Made by a program: the position numbers and the translations under genes | In this document: positions 12,542 to 24,740 of the stretch, one piece after another | How the letters are laid out: the number at the start of each line of letters is the position of its first letter | Position numbering within the stretch: the first letter of the stretch is position 1 | Source: Torreya grandis | Lineage: Eukaryota; Streptophyta; Pinopsida; Cupressales; Taxaceae | Assembly (NCBI GenBank): GCA_037957365.1 | Contig: JARHVA010003166.1 | Span: 248,001 to 312,000, forward strand | DNA: 64,000 nt | Direction of reading: 5' to 3' | Notes under the pieces: model-generated | What the model was told of the DNA's origin: nothing | Seen by the model: only the letters and a program-made list of their open reading frames with translations | The model's database searches: none

Positions 12542-14100
12542 ATGGATCCCCCACTTAAAGAAAGAATAAGAGTGATAAATGACCCTATTGTCAACATAGA
12601 CTTTAGATATTTAATATATTTAAAGCATAATTTTATGATTAAACAAGTTATTCCTTACAAAGAGTTAAGCAATAATACTTATAGACCATTAGGTGCTAGC
12701 TCACCAAAACATAACATGAGGACAAGCATTCTATCTCAACTAATGTTAGCTTTACAAAGTAGGCAATGACATATATGAAGTGATTCAACACCACAAATTA
12801 GTAGTATTGTGCCATCGACATCAATGGCACTAGAATTAATAATTGAGTTGATTCCTAACCTAGTGGTTGGAGGAATTAGAGGTACACCACCCAAATAAAA
12901 CCTAGGGGGATAAGTGCCATAAATGCCATCTACACCCCCACAACAAATATATTATAAGATGATCATGCACTTGTCAGGGTATCACAATGTAGAGAATGAT
13001 ATAGAGTATTTACTAAAGTGTGAACTACAATGGCATGCTAAGGGCATAACCTAGTTAGATTTCAAGGTAAGCTAGTTCATGACCACTTTATTAGATCATG
13101 CCCATACTTGATATAATAAGTTTGAACCTAACTAGGATATGGTAGATTATAACACCCTAAAGGAAGCATTCTTAAAGGAGTTTTACATACTAGAGTTTGA
13201 ACAACATAGCATCTTCATGCTCAAGGAGATTACCCAAGGGCTCTTAGAAAGTGTGTGCCTATATGATGCCAAGTTTAAAACTATTCTTTCCAAGATTCCT
13301 TATGACATTCACCCTTCCCAATATGCACAATGGTTTATTAGAGGGTTACTAGTGTCATTTAGAAGAGCGCTTTCTAGGAAGACATTTACAGAACCTCATG
13401 AAGCACTTGAATCTACACTAAAATATAATGTAATTAAAAGTGTTGATACTAGGATCAACCCATTCATAGAGGTAAAAATTACATCCATGGCCTCATAACT
13501 CCAAAAAATTATCACTAGTTCATCACAAGATGCTTGAAGTAGGTTATGGTGCACCAACTATGAAATAAAAGGCCATAACAGGAATAACTAGCCTTGAAGG
13601 AATGTACACACATTTCTTCTCTAAGCTATGAGGTTTTTTGAGAGGTGCATGATGTTCACAACTACCCTTTGTTACAATGTACTAGTAAAATTAACATAAC
13701 CATATATTATTGGTTTTATGATTCCTATACTCATACCATAGCTAACTACTAAGTGATTGATGAGATGTGTGAGAACATGGAAGAAGGTGCAATACAAGCT
13801 ACTAGAGTAGTTACTAGGAAAGCTAACCAAGGAAATGAAGACTATGGCTAGAATAATACAAACTTTGGGATGTAATGAGGTGCTAGAGGGTGAGGTAGAG
13901 GATGTGATGGTATAAGGTTCTCACCTTTCTTATGTTACAAATATCGTTCCAAAAAACACTATTAATGTGGCTTCCCTACACATCCAATGTGTGGGTATTA
14001 TTGAGATACCCATAAATTTGAGGAGTGCCCCAAATTTTATAAAAAATTGACCCAAGGTAGGCCTAGTGTAGAAAAGGGTACAAGGATGATCAGGCATGAA
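12542..14100 (+). pseudogene. Gypsy gag (capsid domain plus two zinc knuckles)
   Basis: A 119-codon open stretch at 13139-13498 carries a clear retrotransposon Gag capsid domain: LKEAFLKEFYILEFEQ, then LLSKIPYDIHP-like and AQWFIRGLLVSFRRALSR blocks. An upstream open stretch (12542-12769) probably belongs to the N terminus. Two decayed CCHC knuckles follow: CTNYEIKGHNRNN (about 13550-13592), where one Cys is Tyr and the last is a stop, and CGYY(stop)DTHKFEECP (about 13985-14033). Several stop codons and frame changes show it is dead. In a working element the product would be the structural protein of the cytoplasmic particle. Confidence 0.85.
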
Positions 14101-14580
14101 TAAAAATTAGAGAATTATACTTCAAAGGAACAACTAACCCATGTAGAGATAGTCAAGGTGTTGGTGACTGCTCATAGTGGATTCAAAACTCAATCACCAA
14201 TTATACCAATGCTTAAGTTATGCCTAAGGTATGGGGATCAAAATCACACTGAGTACATAACATGGCCTAAACCCAAAGTTATGCCTTACCTAGACCCTAT
14301 ATACCAAAAATATGTATTATAGTAGGCCATGAACATCATTAAAAACCTATAAGGAGAGCTCTAATTGGTATGAGACCTTGAGACATAGGCTACTACTACC
14401 CTTAGGAATCAAGATAACAAGGAGGTTAAGATATAAGAGTTAAGAGAAATCCTATGCCTCCTATAAATATAAGGGATACTACCCTTACTAAAGAATTTAT
14501 TCTTAGACCATGTAAGGTAGAATCTCATTGACATTGTTGTACCATACATCGAGTGGGCATAAGAAATTAAGCATATATAG

Positions 14581-14900
14581 AATAAAAAGTATTATCGAGA
14601 AATCTTTGTGAATGCTACCATTGATGGATGGTATGTATCTAAGTTCTTTGTGGACATAGTCACTAAAGTCAATATCTTGACCAAGAATGCATGGGATAAA
14701 ATGGGTAGGCCTACTTTGAGGCCTTCTCATCATGTGATTTTTATGGCTGAAAAGAGTTGAGTGTAGTCAATTAAAATTCTAAAGAGTGTCATTTTATATA
14801 TCATGGACATTGAGTTCTATGTTGACTTTGAGGTGATTGAGTTAGTAGAACAATATAATTACCTATCACTTTTGGGAAGGCCATGGTAAGTGGTTTGAAA
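14581..14900 (+). pseudogene. Gypsy aspartic protease (retropepsin)
   Basis: The reading frame shows the retropepsin pattern: a beta-strand block ending in SKFFVDIVTKVNIL, then the GRPTLRPSHH block, then IEFYVDFEVIEL and the terminal LLGRPW (about 14871-14887). The catalytic DTG triplet reads DIV here, so the active site is lost. Position between gag and RT fits Ty3/Gypsy order. It would have cleaved the Gag-Pol polyprotein. Confidence 0.85.
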
Positions 14901-14920
14901 GGTAGTATTTGAGGACACTA
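14885..14920 (+). repeat. Direct repeat, copy 1 (protease tail)
   Basis: GTTTGAAAGGTAGT-like block that starts at the protease terminal motif. It recurs at 15772-15807 with about 3 differences in 36 bp. The two copies bracket a gag-like segment. Confidence 0.85.
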
Positions 14921-15099
14921 AAATTATAAGGAGAGGTTAGTTATCCCCCTCTCAAGTGACCAAGGACCCCCCTATGTAGAAAGTGTGTATATCAAGGATG
15001 AGATCAACCACATATACAACATCATGATGCAAGACACTGAGACTCTCAACCCAAATGATCAAGGAGTGCCTTCTTGAGAAGTTGAACAATCATCCTCGA

Positions 15100-15770
15100 A
15101 CACCACTAATGTTGCCTATGATTGATGGATTGAGGAATATTATGAGACCACTAGTTAAAGGTGCTACTTAATGCAAGCAAAGGTGCCAAAATAAGTAAAG
15201 ATGAGTTTGGTATAAGTTGATCACTCTATAAAAATATGGGTCCATTATGCCATGAAGAAGGTAAATCAAGTTTTTCACCTAAGTAAAGGTAAACTTGTGG
15301 TTCTCCCAAGATATGAGGGGAGAAATCTAGTGGAAGAGTATGCCCATGAACTTTAATCATGCATCCCTAAAGAAGTCAATATAATAGGTGTACTAGTATG
15401 TACATTATGGAGCATTGCCATTCATTAGTGGGTAGTGCAAAGGCCTAGATTTCCAAATTGGTAAGATGTAAAAGTAACCATATGCACTATATTCAATAAA
15501 ATCAATGAGGACCTAGACATCTCTGTCTACTTTGGTGAATCAGACCCTATAGAATATGTGCACTTATGCAAAGAAACATGGAACATTTGCAGTGAAAATG
15601 CCTTAAAAAACCTATGGGTGCATGATTTATATAGGACCTTGAAGATATAGGCAAAAACATGGTACGCCATCAACGAGACATGACACAATATGGCCAATTT
15701 GGATACACTTAAGGATCAATTTGTGCACACCTTTTCCTTCTCTTCATAGAACTTGGAATTGATCAAGCCA
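15100..15770 (+). pseudogene. Second gag-like domain placed between protease and RT
   Basis: Between protease and RT, the frame at about 15480-15760 shows another retrotransposon Gag capsid pattern: ESDPIEYVHLCKETW, then LYRTLKI(stop)AKTWYAI, then LDTLKDQFVHTF. Spacing of the Trp/Leu/Phe positions follows the Gag capsid helix pattern seen in other plant Gypsy Gag proteins. It is distinct in sequence from the capsid at 13139-13498. The segment is bracketed by a 36-bp direct repeat of the protease tail (14885-14920 and 15772-15807), which suggests arrival by recombination or template switching. Stops are present. Similarity is judged by eye only. Confidence 0.5.
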
Positions 15771-15771
15771 T

Positions 15772-15807
15772 TGTAAGTAGTTTGAAAGGTAGTGTTTGAG
15801 GACACTA
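15772..15807 (+). repeat. Direct repeat, copy 2
   Basis: Second copy of the block at 14885-14920. Translated, both give a KVVFEDT block, as if the protease C terminus had been duplicated. Confidence 0.85.
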
Positions 15808-16209
15808 CACTTATATATAAGTGCCTAAAAGACATTATTTATGGAAAAGGGTTTGGTGCTCCTAATATTCTTTGAGGAGAAATCACTCAATAGTGACTTG
15901 AGTGAAGAGGATGATGAAACATAGAAGGAACACAATTAGATAAAACTGATAGGCAAAAGGAAGATTATACACCAAGTTGAGGATATTTCTAGAAAGAAAG
16001 AATACCCTACCCATCTTCACATAGAAACAAGTGAGGGTAGTAAGCAAGTTGAGTATTTGCATCAAGAAAGGAATGCGCACTACCACATGCCATTCAAAAC
16101 TACCAAGGTAGACATCATCTCATAAAGGGAACCAATGATGGCTATTCTAGGTGCATATTGGTCTAACATAGAGCTAGCATGAATTATGGATCTCCTAAAG
16201 GAGTTACAG

Positions 16210-16990
16210 GACTTATTCCCTTAAAAATTTTGAGATATGAAGGGAACCCACCCATCCCTTGGGAAGATGAGAATAAATCTAGTTGATAGTATGAGACTTG
16301 TCAAGAAGCACCCTTACAGAATGAACCCTATTATCTTTAGCAAGGTCAAAATAGAGATTAATGGTATGATAGTTGTAGGTGTCATGTACCTTGTGAAAGA
16401 ATTTGAATGAGTGATTCCCATGGTTATTATCATCAAGAAGGTTGGGTGCATCCATATTTGATTTGATTACATATTATTTAAAAACACCTGCATCATTGAA
16501 CCCTTCTTGACTCTATTCATAGATGAAGTCTTAGATGGCATCATAGGCTAAAAAATATACACTTTCATTGATGGATTATTAGGATACCATCAACTCTAGA
16601 TCGAGAAGGATAAGCCCAAAATGACCTTTATGATAGAATGGGGTTATTTTTCATACAACATGATGCCCTTTGGACTCAAGAATGTGTCATCCATGTTCTC
16701 TAAAGTGGTGCTCATTACATTTAAGGACTTCATTCACAAGTTACTCCAAGTGTACTTAGATGACCTAAATATGTTTGGGCTAGTGAAGGACCATCATGAA
16801 AACTTGTGCCTCATGTTTGAGAGGTGTAGATAGTTACATATATCCTTGAACCTCAATTAGTGAGTCTTCACGACACCATTTTACACCTTGCTTGAGCACA
16901 ATTTTTACAAATATGGTCTACTCATCAATCCCATGAAGATTGTAATTATCCTATAGCTCCAAACCCCTTCAACATAGAAAGACATTCATG
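16210..16990 (+). pseudogene. Gypsy reverse transcriptase
   Basis: Motifs appear in order: KKHPYRMNPI, GVMYLVKEFE, a VIIIKKVG block, FIDGLLGYHQL (catalytic motif A region), MMPFGLKNVSSMFSKV, and the catalytic box VYLDDLNMFGL (about 16750-16785), which keeps the two Asp residues. The open stretch 16621-16833 covers the core. Several Trp/Gln codons have become stops (for example at 16551). The frame continues to a GHYR block at about 16999 and is then interrupted by a (TA)n array. Confidence 0.92.
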
Positions 16991-17009
16991 ACTTTTTTGG
17001 ACATTATAG

Positions 17010-17640
<631 letters not shown>

Positions 17641-17859
17641 GTGACTGTGCCTATTGAAGATGACAGATATGTAGCTTTATAGGACCCAATGCATCATCAA
17701 ATACTTGGTGGAGATTAACACTTTTATAACATCTAGATCTGTGCCCTAGACTATGAACACCAAAGAAAATAAGTACCTCATATTTTGTGTCACTCCTTTT
17801 TAGATCATTAGTGGGGAACTATAAAAAATCAGCCATAATGAAATCATATGCTGATGTGT

Positions 17860-18990
17860 CTTGGAAAATGGAAGGGACTCTATCTTACAAGAGGTGCATG
17901 AGGGGATAGCAAGAGGCCATTGCACTAGAGATGTTATGGAATGTAAGGTGTTTTAATTAGGATTGTGGTGGTCAAGTTTTTTCTAGGAAGTATAATATTA
18001 TGCTAAGACATGTGACATCTACTAGCACACAAGACAACCCAAAAACTGAAATGAGATGCCTCTCATTCCCATTCTTACCTAGGCATTATTCAAAAAATGG
18101 GCCATTGATATTTTTAAGTGGATCACTCTTGTTGCAAGGTTCATAGGCACATGATACATTATAGTGGCCATAGATTAGTTCACCAAGTGGGTTGAAGCCA
18201 TACTAACCAAATTTTGCACTATCACCATCAAAACAAGGTTTATCTGGGAGAACATTATTAGTCACTATGGGTTTTGACTTAGTCTCAATAGTAATAGAGG
18301 CATGCAATTCATCAATAATACTATGTAAAACTTACTGATATAATACATGGTGGCATACCATAAGACAACCCCTTATCATTCCCAAGAGAATGGCACCATT
18401 GAGGTATTCAATAAGATATTGGGAAAATGCCTCACAAAGATATACGATGTTCATCACAAAGATTGGGATGATCAGGTATTAATAGTATTATGGACCTACC
18501 ACACTACCTATAAGCACTTAAATAAGGATATACCATTCTAACTGGTGTTTGGTGTAGAGGTCATTTTATCTATGGAGTTCATAATGCCCTCATTACATAT
18601 TATGAGTATTGGTCATTTGGATGACTAAGGGTCCTTACATGGATGGATGGAAGACTTGGAATTGTTGGATGAGATGTGTTCCCAAGAAAAATGGAGATAA
18701 TAGATAAAGAAGGTACACTAAAATTTGTGGCATAACAAGCATATTAAGTGTAAGGCACTTAATGAAGGAACATTAGTCTTGATTTATGACTCTAAGTACC
18801 TTAAGCACCTTGGAAAGTTATAGATTAGGTAGATGGGACATTATGCCATCCAAAATATGTTGGAAACTAGCACGTATAAGATACATACATTGATGAGTAA
18901 AATGTTCCCTGGGCATTTCAATAGTAATTGACTGAAGCCTTATAGGCAATATGATGGTGTTTGTGCCATCAGAGACTAACTTCCTAGTCA
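17860..18990 (+). pseudogene. Gypsy integrase
   Basis: The frame shows the integrase core: KWAIDIFKWI, the FTKWVEA block, ISHYGF with a decayed second catalytic region (about 18265-18300), TTPYHSQENGTIEVFNKIL with the catalytic Glu region kept (18364-18423, in the open stretch 18347-18541), and VLWTYHTTYK. Downstream are the C-terminal blocks WHNKHIKCKAL, GTLVLIYDSKYLKHLGKL and the terminal LKPYR (about 18932). At least ten stops interrupt it. Integrase would insert the cDNA into chromosomal DNA. Confidence 0.92.
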
Positions 18991-20079
18991 TAATTTGGTT
19001 CTGTTGTGCTGACCAAAATAAAATTTGGTGTAAGCCAAATTTTTATTTATGTTTTTTTATTGTGTTATTTTTCCTATTGAGTTGATAAACAAGTCACTTT
19101 TAGGCCCATAGGATAACTCTTATGGCACTTCCATGCATAAATCTAGTTAGGGGAGTTGAGCACAGTTACTTTATAAGTGCTTGAGGCTAGACACTTAAGT
19201 TTCTAAGCATGTGGCAGTTGTCAAAATCAGTAAAATGGGAGTACCAAGTGATAAAGGGAGGTGCACAAGATGATTTTGCATAATATATTATGAGAAACCT
19301 AGAGAAATAATCATTAGATGACTAGCACAATAATTTGTATGGGGTGGGGTAGGCTAAGACAAGAGACAAAAGTGCAAGAAATCAACCAAGCAATGGAAGC
19401 ATGCTCAAAAGGAAGTGTAGTTGGAAGAGGATATATAACCAAGGAGGATGAATCATATGCATGTGAATTGTTATACCCAAGTTATCATAAGAAGGGTGAA
19501 GGTCATGCAAGGTGAATGAAACATAGGAAGAAGATCATCAAGATAAGCTGGAATCTACCCAATGGTAGGTGGGAAGTGACCATTTGAATCACTAGTCACT
19601 TCACTAGAAATACCATTAAGATAAGTTAATGTGGTAACAATAGAGGCATAAATATCCATAATAAATGTGAATGTGGAAATGGATTTTCATGGATTTCATA
19701 GGTTTAAGTAGATTCAAATAAATCCATGCATCACCATGCCATTACTCACCTATAATAAAGAGGGCAGTTGAAGTTAAGGCATAAATATGTTGATGATAAA
19801 TTGGCTTAGGTTACAAACCTTAAGCAAATTTGAACCCAAATGTAGAGTAAAACTAGAGCCAAAGTGAGAAAATGATACCATAAAGAAAATTTAACACCCA
19901 AAGCCATCAAACAAGAATGATTGCATATAAAAAGAGATTGTGTTCCATTTGAGATTGGAATAGAGGTGTGTGGCTAAAGCATTGTGACATAATAGGATAT
20001 AATAAATATTTAGTGATACTAAGGCTACCATTGATGATGAACAAAGCTCAAGAGCCAAAGTTATAGTTGAAAACCCCAC
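18991..20079 (+). other. Spacer between integrase and accessory frame
   Basis: About 1.1 kb with a TTTGGTGTAAGCCAAATTTT hairpin-like block right after pol (about 19023-19042). Only short open frames occur (19318-19515). No domain was recognised. Confidence 0.5.
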
Positions 20080-22078
20080 GACTATGTAGAAGTGTAAAAA
20101 ACATTACAGGCTTCAAAAAGATCAACAGACCATGCTTCAACAAAAAATGATTCAAAATGGGAAAGAAAAGATTAAGTTCTAGTTTTTGTAAGCATAAAAG
20201 GATGCCAAGAAGACATAGATGATAGAATAGATAGACACTACAAATAAGAAGGCAAAACCATTTGAAAGAGTTAGTGTTACTGAGATTGACCCTAAGGAAA
20301 TCACCAAGATGTCATATAGAAAAGTGTAATTTCCTTTTAAAGTCATAATAGGGGAAACTTGGGTATCTGTTGTGCACACCAATAAATGTGCAAGAGCTCA
20401 ACCAAGACTGGGAGGTTGACATGGGATAAAGGATGGAGGTGGGAATAATGATATTTGATATCTCTATTTGAGGAAGGCTTATGAGCATTGGCCTGACCTA
20501 ATTATATGAGTTGCTATTTTTTGTCAAGCTAGAAGAATTAGTTGAATTCCTCTTCTCACATGTCTATTGGGACCGGTTCTACTTCATAGGAAGATGTATG
20601 TAGATATTGATGTGCCTCATCAATAGAATCATCAGGCTCTTAGGATCAATTAGAGACATATACCTAATGATGGAGGATGATGCAAAAGTGGAGAGGGTTA
20701 CAAAACTCTTTAGATATTACAAGGTATGGTTTACATTCCTAATCAAAGATAAAGTAACCTGATATGAGGTTAATGGCACACCTCATGAGTTATAAGATTT
20801 GCCCTAGTAAAAAATGGATAGACATCAATAAGAATTACTTATGCATTTCCCACCACATGGCATAAGGGATCAAGTTTAAATTTTTTAAATTCATTGTTGA
20901 AGAGATGGTAAATAATGCACTAGAGTGTCATAAGGTGTGAAAGACCTTTAGGTGGGGACCAATGTTGATATTGATAGTGGTGGATGAGATCAATGTGTTT
21001 AATGGTGATGAAGACAATCTTTGGGTCTTTCCATCACATAAGGACTCCCAAATGTTGAATTACCAAGACTTTACTTGCACACCCTCCCAAAAATATAAGA
21101 CATGCATTCTAGGATGGTACTCTCAATACATAGAGGCATTTAGGATTAATTGGTGCATCCCACAAGAGATCTCCCAACAAATGTTTTGAATGTTAACATT
21201 TCCCATCATAAAACATTTCTATGTAGTGCACCTAGAGCTCATAGATGATAACCTATCTGGTTGGCTCAAACTCCCTTACACATTTTTTTAAAATATCTTA
21301 GGGAGGTGCTAAGGAGGATTCCCAATGTGTAGTAGCTAGATATTTTGTTGAAGGTCATGGATCTAGAAATGAGTAGGTTGAGGTGCTAGTATGTGTACCT
21401 AGGAGAGAAAGACACCAAGGATGAGGAGGATAACTCTAACCACACATACCTCCATCCCCTCTAGTGGGAAGTTATAAATAGGTGCATCTTCATGTTATAT
21501 TATGAGATGAAGCCATAAAAGAAGGGCATAGACCCTGTAAAATATGATGATCACCCCCTCCATATTGGTGATGAATGGAATCTAGTGCCAATAAAATAGA
21601 AAAAGTCTCCCCAACATAAAAATGGGGAGACACTTGAGGAGATTCAAGAGTGCATCAAGTTGAGGGTAGATCTAGCAAACAAACAACACCTCTAACTCTA
21701 AAGATTAAGTGGATAACCTCCACACCAAAAACTAATAGACCCATTTTGATCCCTATTATAACTCTGGTAAAAATGGAGGAAAAAGAGGCTTGCATATGTA
21801 GAAGGGAGGAAGAGATAGAGGAAGAGGCATGAAAATAAGGCATAAAAAAATACATTGTGTAAGAAGAAAAATTAAGAGAGGAGCCCAATGCTGAGGATGT
21901 TCAAAAGGCCCTTAAAGGTGGCACTACCACCATGATTGACAAAGAAAAAATGTTAGCCAGCATCTCAACTAAAGATCCCTCCACATAGTCTCCATAAACT
22001 AAGGAGTAAAGTATAAGGTTTTGGAAGAAAATGGGCCATAACAAAGAATAAATCTATAAGGATCTGGCATTGAAAAAG
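20080..22078 (+). pseudogene. Accessory reading frame after integrase, N-terminal part, unknown function
   Basis: A long decayed coding-like region lies where Athila/Tat elements carry extra frames. The best open part, 20962-21189, reads VVDEINVFNGDEDNLWVF, then LPNY-type blocks, CTPSQKYKTCILGWYSQYIEAF and a PQEISQQMF end. Downstream, several frames together give PIIKHFYVVHLELIDD, LDILLKVMDLEMSRLR and a DEEDNSNHT stretch with charged tail. No known enzyme, membrane segment or env-like feature was recognised. Frameshifts and many stops show decay, but codon-like structure over 2 kb argues it was once a protein. It continues after the inserted element at 24741. Confidence 0.6.
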
Positions 22079-22537
<459 letters not shown>

Positions 22538-22538
22538 G

Positions 22539-22550
22539 TGGTATCAGAGC
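22539..22550 (+). other. Primer binding site, initiator tRNA-Met
   Basis: TGGTATCAGAGC, a perfect canonical plant PBS, starts one base after the LTR end. Confidence 0.95.
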
Positions 22551-22926
22551 TTCGATTTGGGCAATTTGTGGAGTGAAACCTTGGTTTTTTTTTAATCATC
22601 AATAAATTTTGATTGGTTACGATTTTTTCTACAAATTTTTTTACTGGATATGGATAACATTTAAAATAAGTCACAGTAAAAAAAATAGAGTTTTTTTGTT
22701 TGTTTTGAGGGAGTTATTGTTATTTTAGGGTTTATAATAATTTCGCTATATCTTCTGAAATATAAGGAATTTTTATTCAAAATTTTTACTGGAGATGTAA
22801 GAAGATATAAGAGAAGTAAAGTCAAAAATTTAGAGTTTTTCGAGTTGTTTGGAGTGATTTGTTGCGATTTTATGGATCAATTTTGATATTTTAGGGTTTC
22901 ATGAACCTTATTTTTTTTTGTGGATC

Positions 22927-23345
22927 ATGGAGTTGCAAAAATTTTCAGGGGAAGATGATGTTGATGATAGAGAATGGTGGCTCAATTTTAAGGAGAATAA
23001 TACCAATTTTTTTATGGAAAATAGAATTATGTTTTTCTTTGTCTGGGCCTAGAAAACATTGGTGGACTAATGAATTGAGCTTTGCACAACAGTATTCTTC
23101 ATGGGAAGCAATGGAGAAAACCTTCATAGATCAATGGGATATAAACAAAAAAGAAGATGTAGAAGAGGAAGAAAATCATGATGATAAAGAAGAAGAAGAA
23201 GAAGTATAAAAAGAAGAAGAAATAGAAGAATCAACAGAAGAACAAGAAGAAGAAGAAGTAGAAGTAATTAAAGAAGAAGAATAAGAATTGGATGATAAGG
23301 GTTCAAATAATTTGGCTCCAAAGAAATCCAAGTCAATTTTTTAAT
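22927..23345 (+). pseudogene. Gag-like frame of the small element
   Basis: From the ATG at 22927 the frame reads MELQKFSGEDDVDDREWW, a capsid start. It meets a stop (TGG-to-TAG type) at about 23050 and a frame change, then continues as a WWTNELSF block, SSWEAMEKTFIDQW and a long Glu-rich tail (about 23150-23290) with two more stops. The capsid signature (acidic start, WW pairs, SWE...F...W) fits retrotransposon Gag. No zinc knuckle is visible. Confidence 0.7.
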
Positions 23346-23767
23346 TTCATAGATGCATTCAAAAGAAGAAGGTGGTTGTGTCCATAAACCCTACCAGCAA
23401 GTATAACTTCATTAACGTGAATGTGGCCAAACATCTACATGTTCAAGCAAAGAATATCAAAGAGGTTCAAGTAAATGGTAAGAATATTTCAATGTTTGAA
23501 GATATGAAGCTCATTATGGAAAAATATGTTTTTCATTCATATTTTTATGCTTTGGATATGGATGATGTGGATATAGTTCTTGGATATCCATGGTTAGAGA
23601 CTTTGGGAACAATGAATATTAATGTTCAAAAAAAGTTCATGAAGTTTTGGTATAAGAAAAATAAGATCACTTTACAAGATATCATAGTGAAAAAGGCACC
23701 AATAACAATCCAGGTAGATCATGAGGATGAGATGGAAATAGGTGATGAAGAACATGATAAAATTTAG
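23345..23767 (+). pseudogene. Retropepsin-like frame of the small element
   Basis: A 131-codon open stretch (23372-23767) has the fold pattern of retroviral-type aspartic proteases: INPTSKYNFINVNVAKHL where an Asp-Thr/Ser-Gly active site would be, then a FYALDMDDVDIVLGYPWL block that matches the conserved C-terminal ILGxPWL motif. The catalytic Asp position is Asn and the following Gly is missing, so activity is unlikely. It lies in frame order directly after Gag. Length of about 130 residues is usual for the domain. Confidence 0.75.
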
Positions 23768-23793
23768 ATGATATAGATAAAGACACACTACAA

Positions 23794-24192
23794 ATGAGCA
23801 CTTCATCTACTCAAGAGACAAAGAAGGAAAAGGTGGAAGAGGTAGAAGCAAAGGTGGATAAGGTCAAAGTATTGGAAAAGGTTGAGGTATATAAACACCC
23901 ACATCATCATGAGAGGAAACAATCATGGAACCAGGTGAGGAAGTGTCATAATAACAATCATTTTGTCTATACGGGAAATAAAATTTCCAATCATTATGGA
24001 TATGCATGGAATCCAAAGAAAAAATACTATGTCACATGGAATGAATGGGGAAATCATTATGAATATGCATGGAAGAATAAATACTATGGTCATGGTTGGA
24101 ATCAGACAAGCACATTGGAATATGGTACATGGAATAAAAAGAGTTGTAATTATGTCGGGACACCAAAGCAATATAATTATGATCATGAATGA
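23794..24192 (+). CDS. Trp/Tyr/His/Asn-rich open frame of the small element, unknown function
   Basis: Uninterrupted 132 codons. Residues 1-35 are Glu/Lys/Val-rich and likely helical. Residues about 55-125 are extraordinarily rich in Trp, Tyr, His and Asn, built from imperfect repeats with a NHYGYAWNPKKKYY / NHYEYAWKNKYYGHGW pattern. No zinc knuckle, membrane segment or known domain is visible. It sits between protease and PPT where RT would be expected. It may be the last exon-like part of the Gag-protease polyprotein or a nucleic-acid-binding tail replacing the zinc knuckle. It is the only long frame here without stops, but selection cannot be shown from one copy. Confidence 0.55.
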   Translation: MSTSSTQETKKEKVEEVEAKVDKVKVLEKVEVYKHPHHHERKQSWNQVRKCHNNNHFVYTGNKISNHYGYAWNPKKKYYVTWNEWGNHYEYAWKNKYYGHGWNQTSTLEYGTWNKKSCNYVGTPKQYNYDHE

Positions 24193-24354
24193 AATAAGAG
24201 GAGCACAAGGGAATTTGGAAACAATCTTGGAGAGCTATCACCTACCAAGATCACATTTGGATGGTTAGATGATCGAGATTAGAGACAAGTGTGCAATGAA
24301 TTGAAGCACACTCATTATTTGGTTTCTTCCTATGTTTCAGGGATGAAACATGTC

Positions 24355-24365
24355 AAAGAGGGAAG
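24355..24365 (+). other. Polypurine tract of the small element
   Basis: AAAGAGGGAAG, a purine run three bases before the 3' LTR start (TG at 24369). Confidence 0.8.
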
Positions 24366-24368
24366 TAA

Positions 24369-24740
24369 TGCTATGTACCTAGGGATATGATATATTGATG
24401 TATATGGGTTGATGGAGATGCCGACATGTGGCACACATCTCCTTAGTTAGTTATATGGGTACAATATATTAGGATAATAGAGTAACTTATGGAACTAGTA
24501 CATTGGGTAATGGTCAGCCTACATTGGGATTAGGAGGTTACCCATCCATGGGTTAGATAGATGTATATATATATTAGATGATTATCATGGTAAAGATATC
24601 AAGTAAGAATTGTGTCTTCTATTGTAAGAGGATATTGGAGGTTGTCCCCTCGAAGAGACATTGTGGAGTTATTCCTTCCTAAAGGAGTATTATATGGTGT
24701 TTTCTTACCTTAATGGTATTTTTGCATAAATTGAATATCA
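24369..24740 (+). repeat. 3' LTR of the small element
   Basis: 372 bp, starting TGCTATGTACC and ending in ATATCA. Collinear with 22079-22537. Confidence 0.9.

Noticed and set aside
23923..24268. Open frames overlapping the Trp/Tyr-rich frame on other frames or strand
   Set aside because: Shadows produced by the same repetitive composition.
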